64,000 nucleotides of DNA from Pontibacter diazotrophicus (lineage in GTDB: Bacteria; Bacteroidota; Bacteroidia; Cytophagales; Hymenobacteraceae), in NCBI RefSeq assembly GCF_003367245.1, contig NZ_QRGR01000021.1, positions 1 to 64,000 on the forward strand. Direction: 5' to 3'. This document shows, one piece after another, positions 1-8,071 of the stretch. Under the pieces are notes generated by a model. The model searched no databases. It had not been told where the DNA came from and saw only the letters and a list, made by a program, of their open reading frames with translations. The first letter of the stretch is position 1. Each line of letters starts with the position of its first letter. The position numbers and the translations under genes are program-made.

Positions 1-650
1 TGGTTATCCCGCTGGGGCTGGTGCACATCTTCCTGGTCATCAGCCAGCCTGTCATAGTGGGCGCCTGGTGCACCCTCTGCATTTTGGCTGCGGCCATCAT
101 GATACCCATGATTCCGCTGGAGGTGGATGAGGTGATTGCGATGATACAGTTCGTGAAAAAGAAAATGAACCAGGGTAAAGGCTTCTGGAAAGTGTTCTGG
201 AAGGGCGGCGGTGTTGAGAGCGACGCAAAGGACGAGGCGCCTGAGATGATGAAGTTCCCGCAAAAGCCGGGGCAGGTATACGGCGCCTCTATATGGGGGG
301 TGAGTTTTCCGTGGACGCTGAGTGTGGCGACGCTGTTGGGTGTGGCGCTGGTGTTTGCTCCAGGATTTTTTGGCGTAGGCATACAGGAAACGGTGGCCGA
401 TGTTTTCCACCTGAGCGGCTCGCTCATCGTGGTGGTGTCCGTTATCAGCATGGGAGAGCCGCTGCGCATCTGCCGCTACTTTAACATCCTGCTCGGCCTG
501 GCTGTGGCGGTGGCGCCGTGGTTTTTGGGCAACAGCCCGATCGGTTTAAGTATAACAGGCGTGGTCTTGGGACTGGCAGTGGCAGCACTGGCTTTGCCAC
601 TGGGCCCCAAGACGCAGCGCTATGCTGGATGGGATGAGTACATCAGGTAA
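1..650 (+). CDS. VKOR-family/SPW-repeat membrane protein (5' truncated by window)
   Basis: The reading frame is open to the left edge, so only the C-terminal part is visible. Near the start a hydrophobic segment contains WCTLC, the CxxC redox pair of vitamin K epoxide reductase-like proteins, which transfer electrons between quinone and thiols in the membrane. After a charged linker (about residues 45-80 from position 21) come four short hydrophobic segments in two repeats; the SFPW motif and layout suit the SPW-repeat family. A VKOR part followed by an SPW part is seen in other bacteria. The stop lies inside the next gene (29-nt overlap), suggesting translational coupling. The substrate cannot be told. 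Confidence 0.75.
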   Translation, partial: VIPLGLVHIFLVISQPVIVGAWCTLCILAAAIMIPMIPLEVDEVIAMIQFVKKKMNQGKGFWKVFWKGGGVESDAKDEAPEMMKFPQKPGQVYGASIWGVSFPWTLSVATLLGVALVFAPGFFGVGIQETVADVFHLSGSLIVVVSVISMGEPLRICRYFNILLGLAVAVAPWFLGNSPIGLSITGVVLGLAVAALALPLGPKTQRYAGWDEYIR

Positions 651-1956
651 AGAAGCGCGGCACAATGAGAAGCAGGTGCTCTCAGACGGGGAGATAAAAG
701 CGCAGGCACGGGAGGTGCTTTACAAGAACATGGTCAGCGGCCGGAACGCAGGCTTTGACTATCATTTTACGAAGCCCTCCCCGGGCACTTACCCTTTCCA
801 GTACTTCTGGGACACCTGCTTCCACATTTTCACGCTCACGGCCCTTGGGGAGGTGGATATGGCAAAAAAGCACGTGCACAGCCTCTTTCAGATGCAGCGC
901 CCGGACGGGTTCGTGGGCCACATGAACTACTGGAAGCGCCTGTGGCCAGCCCGCATCACGGACCTTCTGCAGCTCAGGCCTCGCGACGTGCCGCGGCTCT
1001 ACAAGCCGCACATGTCTGCGCTGGTGCAGCCCCCTATTGCCGCGCAGGCCGTGCTCCGGATTTACCAGCACAGCCAGGATCTTTGTTTTGTGAAAAAGCT
1101 GTTGCCGAAACTGAAGAGGTATTATCGGTGGCTGGCGGAAAACCGTGACTTCGAGGGAGAGGGGCTGCTCTCCATCATCACACCATTCGAGTCCGGCATG
1201 GACTGGAAAGCAAGTTATGACCCGGTGCTGAAGTACGACAAGGGCCAGGCCGGGCCGCTGCTGTTCTGGAAGGTGCTGCAGGTAGACGCGCACAATTTCC
1301 TGAAGGGCTACGACCTTCAGGCCATTTACAAAAGCAACAGGTTTATTGTCAAGGACGCGGCCTTCAACACCGTCTATGCGCAGAACTTGGAGGCGCTCGC
1401 AGAACTATGTAGTGTGGCAGGAGATGAAGACGGGCAGCGTTTTCTGGACCTGGCCGAAATGACCGAAAAGAGCATCTTCCGGTACATGTATGACGAAGCG
1501 GATGCCGCTTTCTACGACCTCCACGGGCACCGGTTCAAAAAACTGAGAGTGCGCACCGGCACCATCTTCTTCCCTGTGGTGCTCAAAAGCGTTCCGGATG
1601 AGGTGTGCAGAAACGTGTTGGAGAGACACCTGCTGCACAAGGACGGTTTTCATGTGCCCTATCCTGTTCCCTCGCTGGCCGTGGACGAGCCTGCTTTCAA
1701 CCCGGAAGAATCCCTCTACATCTGGCGCGGCCCCACCTGGGTGGTGTTCAACTGGTTTCTTCAGCAGTTCCTGCTGAAGAAAGAGCACAAGCAGGAGGCC
1801 AGCGACCTCGTGCTAAGTGTGAAACAGCTCATCACCCGGAGCGGCTTCAGGGAGTACTACAACCCTTTCACAGGCGAAGGACACGGAGCGGAGGATTTTA
1901 CCTGGTCCGGTCTGGTGGTGGACATGATCAACAGCCAAAAAGAGGAGGATTCCTAA
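622..1956 (+). CDS. GH63/MGH1-like (alpha/alpha)6 glycoside hydrolase
   Basis: The 444-residue soluble protein has no signal peptide and is likely cytoplasmic. It has the (alpha/alpha)6-barrel signatures of trehalase/GH63/mannosylglycerate-hydrolase enzymes: FWDTCFH near residue 65, a TPFESGMDW segment near residue 188 where GH63-type enzymes carry a catalytic acid, WRGPTWVVFNW near residue 370, and a C-terminal segment with GAEDFTWSGL. Expected activity is hydrolysis of an alpha-linked glucoside or compatible-solute glycoside; the exact substrate is unknown. The ATG at 622 overlaps the VKOR gene; an in-frame ATG at 634 is an alternative. A strong hairpin terminator follows. Confidence 0.8.
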   Translation: MLDGMSTSGKEARHNEKQVLSDGEIKAQAREVLYKNMVSGRNAGFDYHFTKPSPGTYPFQYFWDTCFHIFTLTALGEVDMAKKHVHSLFQMQRPDGFVGHMNYWKRLWPARITDLLQLRPRDVPRLYKPHMSALVQPPIAAQAVLRIYQHSQDLCFVKKLLPKLKRYYRWLAENRDFEGEGLLSIITPFESGMDWKASYDPVLKYDKGQAGPLLFWKVLQVDAHNFLKGYDLQAIYKSNRFIVKDAAFNTVYAQNLEALAELCSVAGDEDGQRFLDLAEMTEKSIFRYMYDEADAAFYDLHGHRFKKLRVRTGTIFFPVVLKSVPDEVCRNVLERHLLHKDGFHVPYPVPSLAVDEPAFNPEESLYIWRGPTWVVFNWFLQQFLLKKEHKQEASDLVLSVKQLITRSGFREYYNPFTGEGHGAEDFTWSGLVVDMINSQKEEDS

Positions 1957-2030
1957 CGGAGGAGACAACCTGGTTGTGCAGCGGCGTACGAGTAACAAAC
2001 ACAATCCTAAACTTGTGTCACACCTGCACT

Positions 2031-2067
2031 ATAAGAGGGGCCTGTGATAATCACAGGCCCCTCTTAT
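2031..2067. terminator. Bidirectional intrinsic terminator
   Basis: A perfect 17-bp stem (ATAAGAGGGGCCTGTGA and its complement) with a 3-nt loop lies between the convergent glycosidase and copper-storage genes. It can serve both strands. Confidence 0.85.
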
Positions 2068-2120
2068 ATTGCTTACCTTTTTCCGGTAGGGAGCATGCTG
2101 CAGATTGGTACAGGAGTTGG

Positions 2121-2483
2121 TTATGCGTTTACTCCCTGGTACTTTCTGCAGGCCTCCTCACACGCACGGCAGATTTTGGCGCAGTGCATCGTCTCCTGCT
2201 CTTCCTCTTTGTGATTCTCACAGATATCGGCGCACTTCTTGCAAACATCGGCGCATAGCTCGGTCATGCGCTTGGCGAAGTCAGAGCCGGAGGCCACAAA
2301 GCTTGCGGTTACGCGGCAGATTTTAGCACAGTCCCTGCACGCTCTCAGCGCCTGCACCAGCTGGTCTGTTCTGTTATCTTCCAGGCACATGTCAAAGCAG
2401 TGGTCGCACTCATCGGCGCACTGGGCCAGGATGTGCAGCAGGTCTTTGTGGGGACTGTTGTTGTGTTCGTGGTTGTGGTTCAT
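2121..2483 (-). CDS. Four-helix-bundle copper-storage-like protein (Csp/DUF326)
   Basis: The 120-residue protein has a His-rich N-terminus and 15 cysteines in CxxxC, CxxC and CxxCxxxC patterns spread over predicted helices. This is the arrangement of Csp-type proteins, whose cysteines line the core of a four-helix bundle and hold many Cu(I) ions. There is no signal peptide, suggesting a cytosolic Csp3-like form. It is the last gene of a minus-strand copper cluster with a Met/His-rich outer-membrane protein and a Met-rich lipoprotein. The role as a Cu(I) sink is inferred from family and context. Confidence 0.85.
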   Translation of the reverse strand: MNHNHEHNNSPHKDLLHILAQCADECDHCFDMCLEDNRTDQLVQALRACRDCAKICRVTASFVASGSDFAKRMTELCADVCKKCADICENHKEEEQETMHCAKICRACEEACRKYQGVNA

Positions 2484-2662
2484 AGCTTAAGTGGTTATGG
2501 GTTAATAATGGCTTTAGCCCAAGTAAGTGGCTTCTGTAAAGGAACGCTGGTGCTCAGCTTTTGTTCCGAAGGAACCGCGTCGCTCTGGCAGACCCAAAAC
2601 TCAACAGAACCCACAAATGTCAATTTGGTTTTGCTGTCAATTCTGCCCTTAGAAATGGACCG

Positions 2663-4042
2663 CTACTGGCGAGGCACCATGATGGTGGGGAATACGCGCA
2701 AGTAAACCTGAGCACTTACGGGAAGCTCACCATAATAGGGATGTAGGTTACTGCTGCCCCTGAACACGCTTGCCTGCGCCCCCAGGTGCAGGTTTACTGT
2801 GCCCAGCTGCGCCAACTGCCTGTTTACCCCAACCGTCAGTGCCTGTATGCCAAAGAGGGCATCGTGCCCGAACGTGCCTTCCTCAAACCCCAGTTCCGCC
2901 GCCGACTTCTGCAGCCACTCATAACGCCCGTAAACGGCGAACCTGTCGTGCTGTAGGTTTGACTCCAGCAGCACCGAGTGCTCTTTATGGTGGGCATCAA
3001 CATAATTGTAGCCCCAGTTCAGGGTTGCGGTCAGAAAGCGGTTGCTGCCCCCCAGCTGCTTTCCATAAAGCACGGAGGCAGTAGAGCGATACACATCCTC
3101 TTCCGGCTCTGCCACCTCCGGGCTTTTCACATAGGCAGTTGACGCCTGCAGGCTCCAGCTTGGACCCGGGTTGTACGTCAAACGTACTGCACGGGAGTCG
3201 AAGCGGGGCTTATCAAAGTCATAGCGCTCCTCATCCGGCTCACGTCCTGTAAAGGAGGAGCCTTCCAGTTTGAAATTGCGGTAACGGACGCCCAGTGTGG
3301 CCACCCCGAAGGTGATGTGGGTGGCATCCTGCCAGTGGTGGCCCAGCGGTGAGTCCGGGTTGTTCAGCGCCGACGGGCGGTGCATAAACGCCACGTTACT
3401 CAGGGCTGGCTCACCAGGGTACCCCAGATAGACAAACACATCAGCCTCCTCCGAAAGCATGTGCGTGTACCCTACAGATAACTCGCTGAAGAGGTCGTGC
3501 GGGTGCTGGCGGTCTATCAAGGGAGAGCCCTCGAAGGTTTCGCCGGTCTGGAAGAGCAGCGGGTAACCGTTGCCGCCTACCGTTAGCGGGTCCAGGGATA
3601 TCATACCACTGACGCGGAAAAGCCCCCTGTCGCCAACAAACCGCTGCCCCATCAGCATGAGCCAATTGGGAGCATCGAACTGGCTGTCGCCCCGGTTGCC
3701 GGCCTCAAACACATCCTGGTTGTTGTAGCGCAGAAACAGGTTGTAGTGCAACATAAACATCCAGTCACCGCGGTGGTACATGTTACCGTACATCGGCGAC
3801 TCGTCCGGGAGCCAGCCTGTGCCGGAGGCGTTGCGGTTCATGGGCAGATTACGGGAGAAGGCATGCGACATCGGCATCTGCATGTCTCCGTGTTGCATGC
3901 CCATGTGCTGCGAATGGTCCTGGTGCCCCATCTGATGAGTGGTATCCTGCGCCTGTTGCTGGTGCCCCTCGTGCTGTGCTGTAGCCGGAAGAGACAAAGC
4001 GGCTGTAGCCAGGCAGCATAGTAGATTTTTTAGTGTTTTCAT
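2663..4042 (-). CDS. Met/His-rich outer-membrane beta-barrel protein of copper cluster
   Basis: A 459-residue precursor with a Sec signal peptide (cleavage after about residue 22). Residues 23-65 are very rich in His, Met and Gln (HQMGHQDHSQHMGMQHGDM), a typical copper-binding stretch. The remaining ~390 residues alternate aromatic and polar residues as in outer-membrane barrel strands and end in a beta-strand-like tail. Similar proteins of unknown transport role occur in Bacteroidota metal-resistance islands. It lies between the copper-storage and Met-rich lipoprotein genes on the same strand. Likely an outer-membrane copper-binding or copper-passing protein; the mechanism is not known. Confidence 0.7.
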   Translation of the reverse strand: MKTLKNLLCCLATAALSLPATAQHEGHQQQAQDTTHQMGHQDHSQHMGMQHGDMQMPMSHAFSRNLPMNRNASGTGWLPDESPMYGNMYHRGDWMFMLHYNLFLRYNNQDVFEAGNRGDSQFDAPNWLMLMGQRFVGDRGLFRVSGMISLDPLTVGGNGYPLLFQTGETFEGSPLIDRQHPHDLFSELSVGYTHMLSEEADVFVYLGYPGEPALSNVAFMHRPSALNNPDSPLGHHWQDATHITFGVATLGVRYRNFKLEGSSFTGREPDEERYDFDKPRFDSRAVRLTYNPGPSWSLQASTAYVKSPEVAEPEEDVYRSTASVLYGKQLGGSNRFLTATLNWGYNYVDAHHKEHSVLLESNLQHDRFAVYGRYEWLQKSAAELGFEEGTFGHDALFGIQALTVGVNRQLAQLGTVNLHLGAQASVFRGSSNLHPYYGELPVSAQVYLRVFPTIMVPRQ

Positions 4043-4105
4043 AGCTTAGGTTAATACGATAACTGCACGTCTTCGTCTGTGGAGTTCCCGAGAGTGGCAG
4101 AAAAA

Positions 4106-4561
4106 TTATCTCCTGTTCGTATTCATATGTTGCATCATCTGCTGCATGCATGCCTGGTCCACCATTCCGTTCTCCTGCATACGCTGCATCATGTTTTGCA
4201 TCATGCCGCTGTGGCGCACCATCATCCGCGACATCATGTTACAGGCAGCCGTGTCTGTTTCGCATCGGGCCATCATCTGCTGCATCATCTCTTCCATTGC
4301 CTCCGGGCTCTGGTTCATCATCACGCCGTCAGAGCTCATCATTCCATCCATATGCCTCCTGTTCCCCATCATGCCACCCGCAGGGGCATCACGCATCATG
4401 GCCATCATTTCTGTACGGTATGTATCATTATTCAGGATGGTGGAGTACAGCTCCCTGCGTTGCGACTCATCTTCCGGCACCTCCTGTACACCCGCAGAGG
4501 GCTGGCAGCCTGTGAGCCAGACGGCTACGGCCAGAAGCACTGTTAACATCGTTCCTTTCAT
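4106..4561 (-). CDS. Methionine-rich lipoprotein
   Basis: From the ATG at 4561 the protein is 151 residues with a lipoprotein signal peptide ending in the lipobox LTGC. An upstream in-frame TTG would lengthen the n-region and is less likely. About 32 residues are methionine, arranged as MM pairs three to four residues apart (for example MEEMMQQMM), with two free cysteines. Such pairs bind Cu(I)/Ag(I) in periplasmic metallochaperones. It should be membrane-anchored in the periplasm or outer membrane and take part in copper capture with its neighbours. No known family name can be given. Confidence 0.75.
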   Translation of the reverse strand: MKGTMLTVLLAVAVWLTGCQPSAGVQEVPEDESQRRELYSTILNNDTYRTEMMAMMRDAPAGGMMGNRRHMDGMMSSDGVMMNQSPEAMEEMMQQMMARCETDTAACNMMSRMMVRHSGMMQNMMQRMQENGMVDQACMQQMMQHMNTNRR

Positions 4562-4629
4562 AGTTTCTGGTTTTTTCAAGGTTTACAATTAATAATGTAT
4601 CATTCGAAAGCACGTGCCCAACAGTTACC

Positions 4630-5139
4630 TTATTTCAGCTGCCTTCTGAGCAGTTGCGCATTGATGGCCACTATCACGGTGCTTAGGCTCATCAGGGCGG
4701 CTCCAACGGCGGGCGATATCTTGATTCCCTGCTGGTAGAGCACCCCGGCAGCAAGCGGCAGGGCTATAATGTTATAGCCTGTGGCCCAGATAAGGTTCTG
4801 AATCATTTTACGGTAAGTAGCCTTCCCGAAGAGAATGAGAGAAGCGATGTCCTGCGGATTGCTGTTCACCAGGATAATGCCGAGCCAGTCCCGGCTCACG
4901 TGCCAGCTCACCCAGTTGGGCGTGCCCCGGTCCCGGCTGTAAGAGAGCGCGAACTGGGGCTTTGTCATCAGGTAGTTGTTGAAGTTGCTTTCGTCTGCGG
5001 TGGCTCCGCTGGGGTTGCCCAGCAAGCTTTGCTCCTCTTCCAGCATGAGCGTCTGCTGCGGTGCTACGTCAGTTTCCTGACAGCCCGAGAGGAAAAGAAA
5101 AACAAGCAGGATATATCTGAAGGTGTTTTTAAGCATCAT
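4630..5139 (-). pseudogene. Chimeric ORF: nuclease-lipoprotein N-terminus fused to P1B copper-ATPase C-terminus
   Basis: From the tandem ATGs at 5139/5136 the ORF encodes about 169 residues. Residues 1-20 are a lipoprotein signal with lipobox LSGC. Residues 21-87, including KPQFALSYSRDRGTPNWVSW, match the start of secreted DNA/RNA non-specific (NUC1) endonucleases. Residues 88-169 match the last helices of a copper P1B-type ATPase: NSNPQDI, NLIWATGYN and MSLSTVIVAINA. The nuclease catalytic centre and the ATPase P- and N-domains are missing. The switch is near 4875-4885. This is best explained by a deletion that joined two genes in frame. The product may be made, but neither activity is expected. 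Confidence 0.75.
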
Positions 5140-5537
5140 CTTCAGGTTAAACAAGGTTCCCTGCCGTTGCCATTTGCAGTGGCATTTACTGCGAGAGCTG
5201 CAAGTTAGAGGGTTAAATGTTCTTAGAGTTGCATCTGTGCTAATGAAGTACGGGGAAGCTTCGGGATTGGCTTCACATTACAAGAGCGCAGGTTGATTTC
5301 TATAGGATTCGTCTTTCATCACCAGGTCCGGCACCTCTGCTACTCCTACCCTTCTTTCTTCCCTTCTGTAAGCAACGAGTAATCTTCTGGAATGGAAGGC
5401 AGATGATCTAAGAGTCACTTTCTGATGAGAAGCCAAGGACTACCTTGAATAGCAAGCATAGCGATGGAGCGGGCCAGTTGCAGCTGCTGGTCAGTCCCCA
5501 CCCGCTAAGGAACGCCTCCCCGACAAGCTTTGCCCCC

Positions 5538-5588
5538 ACCGGGAAGCTCTCCGCCAAATGCTGCTCATTCGCCGGAGAGCTTCCCGGT
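5538..5588. repeat. Long inverted repeat (16-bp perfect stem)
   Basis: ACCGGGAAGCTCTCCG at 5538-5553 is exactly complementary to 5573-5588, with a 19-nt spacer. There is no T-run after the right arm, so it is not a typical terminator. It looks like an interspersed palindromic element. Confidence 0.7.
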
Positions 5589-5593
5589 CGCTG

Positions 5594-5656
5594 GCCACCG
5601 TTCCGCCAGCCTCCTCATTTCGCTGCGCTCCATTCTTCCGCTACCGGAACAGTGGC
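5594..5656. repeat. Second inverted repeat adjoining the first
   Basis: GCCACCGTTCCG at 5594-5605 pairs with 5645-5656 at 11 of 12 positions, with a 39-nt spacer. Together with the hairpin six bases upstream it forms a paired palindromic unit. Confidence 0.55.
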
Positions 5657-6092
5657 TTTCCCTCCCTGAGCAAAGCAAGCGCCGCCCCTGGAGCTGAAAC
5701 TCTATTATCTGCTACACTCTAGTCTGGGTAAAATCATAGTTTAAATACAAAAGGGGAAAGGAAATCATGAGGTTAATTAATCTCATTACCCTAATTAGCC
5801 TAATCAGAAGATGGATTATCAACGCCTTATGTTATGGCCTTATATGCAGCATAGTCCTCTGGCCCCATCAGCTCGCGCACCTAAGCCTGGCGGTAGATAC
5901 GCTTTCAAAAGTTATCACGCTATAGCAGGACCTGGAGAGCACCACCACCCTTGAAGGCATTTTGCTTCCCTCTGTTTCTTTCCCTTTAACTCGTCTCGTA
6001 TTTCAAAATCTATTTTTGATTTGTGAGACGGCAAACTGAGATTGATTAGAGGCTGTAGGGGCAGGTACCGCTGGAGGTTCCACGATCTTATT

Positions 6093-6108
6093 ATTCCCAC
6101 GTTTTCTG
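6093..6108 (+). repeat. Att-like direct repeat, copy 1
   Basis: ATTCCCACGTTTTCTG. The same 16 bases occur at 7678-7693 in the same orientation, so the pair flanks the low-GC hydrolase gene. The copy is bracketed by short complementary sequences (TTATTA and TAATAA). Confidence 0.6.
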
Positions 6109-6519
6109 ATAATAAAATTGAGCAGCAATCTGCAGCATTAGCCTGCTTCCGCAACCACAGCCTATATGCTAAAGCTAGTGCACTGAGCACACAGGTACTG
6201 TGCCCCCTGCAAGGCATATTGTTTCGACCCCGATGCAGAGAGCTAACACTTGGCATAGTGTGCAGCAGGAGCCTTTAGCAGAAATCATATTCCCCCTTTA
6301 GAACTTTTGGGTCACCGTTGCCTAAAACATTGTGTGGGAAGCGGGTATTATCGCAAAGTTTCTTTTATTGAATAAGAAAGATATGTGGAAGAAAACAAGT
6401 GTAATAGCCACTAAAACAACAAGTTTTGCCAAAGGAATAGAGCAGATGACTTCGGTACATAGTGCAGATAGGAGGAGTCGTACTCCTCCTATATAGTAGT
6501 ACAATTAAAAAATAATCCT

Positions 6520-7611
6520 GTGAAAAATATAATGTTAATTCTTGTAGTCCTGACCCTGATTTCCTGTAAAAGTAAAGAAGGTGGATACGTATGTACACCC
6601 TGTGATTTACCCTGTGATGGAATAGCATTTTCAGAAGCAGGTATTTGTCCGCATTGTAATATGGCTCTGATCAAACAAAGTGATTTACAGAAAGAGAAAG
6701 AACTAAAAGTTAACAAAATAGATATTCAAGAAGGTTCAGGCGTATTTCTTATAGAGGGTGGAAACGGGAAAAAAGGCAACAGCATAAAAGTCTATTATCA
6801 TAGGCCTAAAAATTTCAAATCAGATTCTAAAGTTTTACTTGTAATACCTGGAGCAGGCAGAAATGGGAATAGCTACAGAGATGCCTGGATAAAAGAATCT
6901 GAGGAATACGGAGTATTGATCCTTTCACCTATGTATGCCGAGGAGGATTACGCATTTGAAGACTATCACCTATGCGGCTTAATGTATGATCTGAACTTAA
7001 AAAACAGCATTGATAGAATTGAAGGGACCAATATTGTAAAACTAGATGAAACCAAATTAACTTATAAAGTGAATGAAAATCGAAAACAATGGATTTTTGA
7101 AGATTTTGACAGGATTTTTGACTTAACGGTAAAAGCCATTAATTCTGAACAAACCAAGTACGATATATTTGGGCATTCAGCCGGTGGTCAAATTTTACAC
7201 CGTTTTGCATTATTCCAGCCTGACTCAAAAGCGGATAGAATTTTAGCCTCAAATTCTGGATTTTATACTTTACCAGATTTTAATACTGACCTTCCCTTTG
7301 GAATAAAAAATACGCCCTTAAATCAGCAGGATTTGAAGTCTTCTCTGAGTAAGAAACTTATTCTTTTTATTGGTGAACTTGACAATGCAAATGAAACGGG
7401 AGGAACTCTGTTACGTTCCGTCACTGCTGATAAACAAGGATTGCATCGGTTTGAAAGAGCTCTATATTTTTATAACCAAACAAAAGCTATTGCTGAAGAA
7501 AAGGAGTTTAACTTTAATTGGGATTTGAAAATCATTCCCAATGTAGGTCACAATCATATAAAAATGGGGGATGCCGCAGCAGAATATTTATATGCAAATA
7601 GAAACGAATAA
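6520..7611 (+). CDS. Lipoprotein with heavy-metal-binding-like domain and alpha/beta hydrolase domain
   Basis: The 363-residue protein starts with a lipoprotein signal (lipobox ISC). Residues 20-55 contain YVCTPCDLPCDG and GICPHCNMALI, resembling the short heavy-metal-binding domain found at the N-terminus of metal-efflux proteins. Residues 75-355 form an alpha/beta hydrolase: PGAGRNG as oxyanion-hole region, GHSAGG as nucleophile elbow with the catalytic Ser, an Asp in GELDNA, and a His in NVGHNH. The gene is clearly AT-richer than its neighbours and is flanked by identical 16-bp direct repeats, suggesting recent acquisition. Substrate unknown. Confidence 0.8.
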   Translation: MKNIMLILVVLTLISCKSKEGGYVCTPCDLPCDGIAFSEAGICPHCNMALIKQSDLQKEKELKVNKIDIQEGSGVFLIEGGNGKKGNSIKVYYHRPKNFKSDSKVLLVIPGAGRNGNSYRDAWIKESEEYGVLILSPMYAEEDYAFEDYHLCGLMYDLNLKNSIDRIEGTNIVKLDETKLTYKVNENRKQWIFEDFDRIFDLTVKAINSEQTKYDIFGHSAGGQILHRFALFQPDSKADRILASNSGFYTLPDFNTDLPFGIKNTPLNQQDLKSSLSKKLILFIGELDNANETGGTLLRSVTADKQGLHRFERALYFYNQTKAIAEEKEFNFNWDLKIIPNVGHNHIKMGDAAAEYLYANRNE

Positions 7612-8071
7612 AAGTGCTTAAAACTGTAAATGAAATCATAGCACACTTCGGGATGCTACGCTTAATTTCATCTTAAAATTCCCACGTTTTCTGGGATTGT
7701 GCTTCAAACGGAAAGCTACTTTACGATAGCTATTTTACAGCTTTTGGAATTAAAGAGTGTATTCGTTTGGTAGGTTCAGGCAGTGTGTCTTTGCAGGCAT
7801 GTGAGCCTTGCTGCTAGGGCGGTGCAACGAACACGCCATTTGCTACAAATCACTATCAACAGTTGTTCAAGCGTGACGAATAACAATCGGCTCTAGTTTT
7901 AGTATAGACAAAAGTAATATTGATCAACAATGGTTCGGGGCTGGAGGTATGATGAATTCCGCCACAGCAGCAAGCCCTGAACATTGTGTATTCCTGGGAG
8001 ATGCCGGGAGCACTCTTTTTTACTGCGCACTGGGGAGCAGGGCTTTCCCGCTAACAGCATACAACGAAACA
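7612..8071. other. Intergenic region before SulP
   Basis: Holds the second att-like repeat (7678-7693). An in-frame ATG at 7949 would extend SulP by 41 residues lacking family character; no separate gene is visible. Confidence 0.5.
7678..7693 (+). repeat. Att-like direct repeat, copy 2
   Basis: Exact copy of the 16 bases at 6093-6108, 1585 bp downstream in the same orientation. Here it is followed by GGATT, giving a weak palindrome around the core. Confidence 0.6.

Larger units (their letters stand above)
5155..6519. other. 1.36-kb gene-poor region
   Basis: Only short ORFs with no recognisable protein character are present, on both strands. The region holds two long inverted repeats (5538-5656) and the first copy of an att-like direct repeat (6093-6108). 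It lies next to the chimeric ORF and a low-GC acquired gene, so it may be a decayed insertion region. Confidence 0.6.

Noticed and set aside
622..1956. Long opposite-strand ORFs within the glycosidase gene
   Set aside because: They are antisense shadows; the plus-strand frame has clear family motifs.
5538..5656. Retron or DGR RNA at the hairpin pair
   Set aside because: No reverse transcriptase is encoded in the window.
5915..6278. Overlapping ORFs on both strands in the gene-poor region
   Set aside because: They shadow each other, have no recognisable features and contain the direct repeat.
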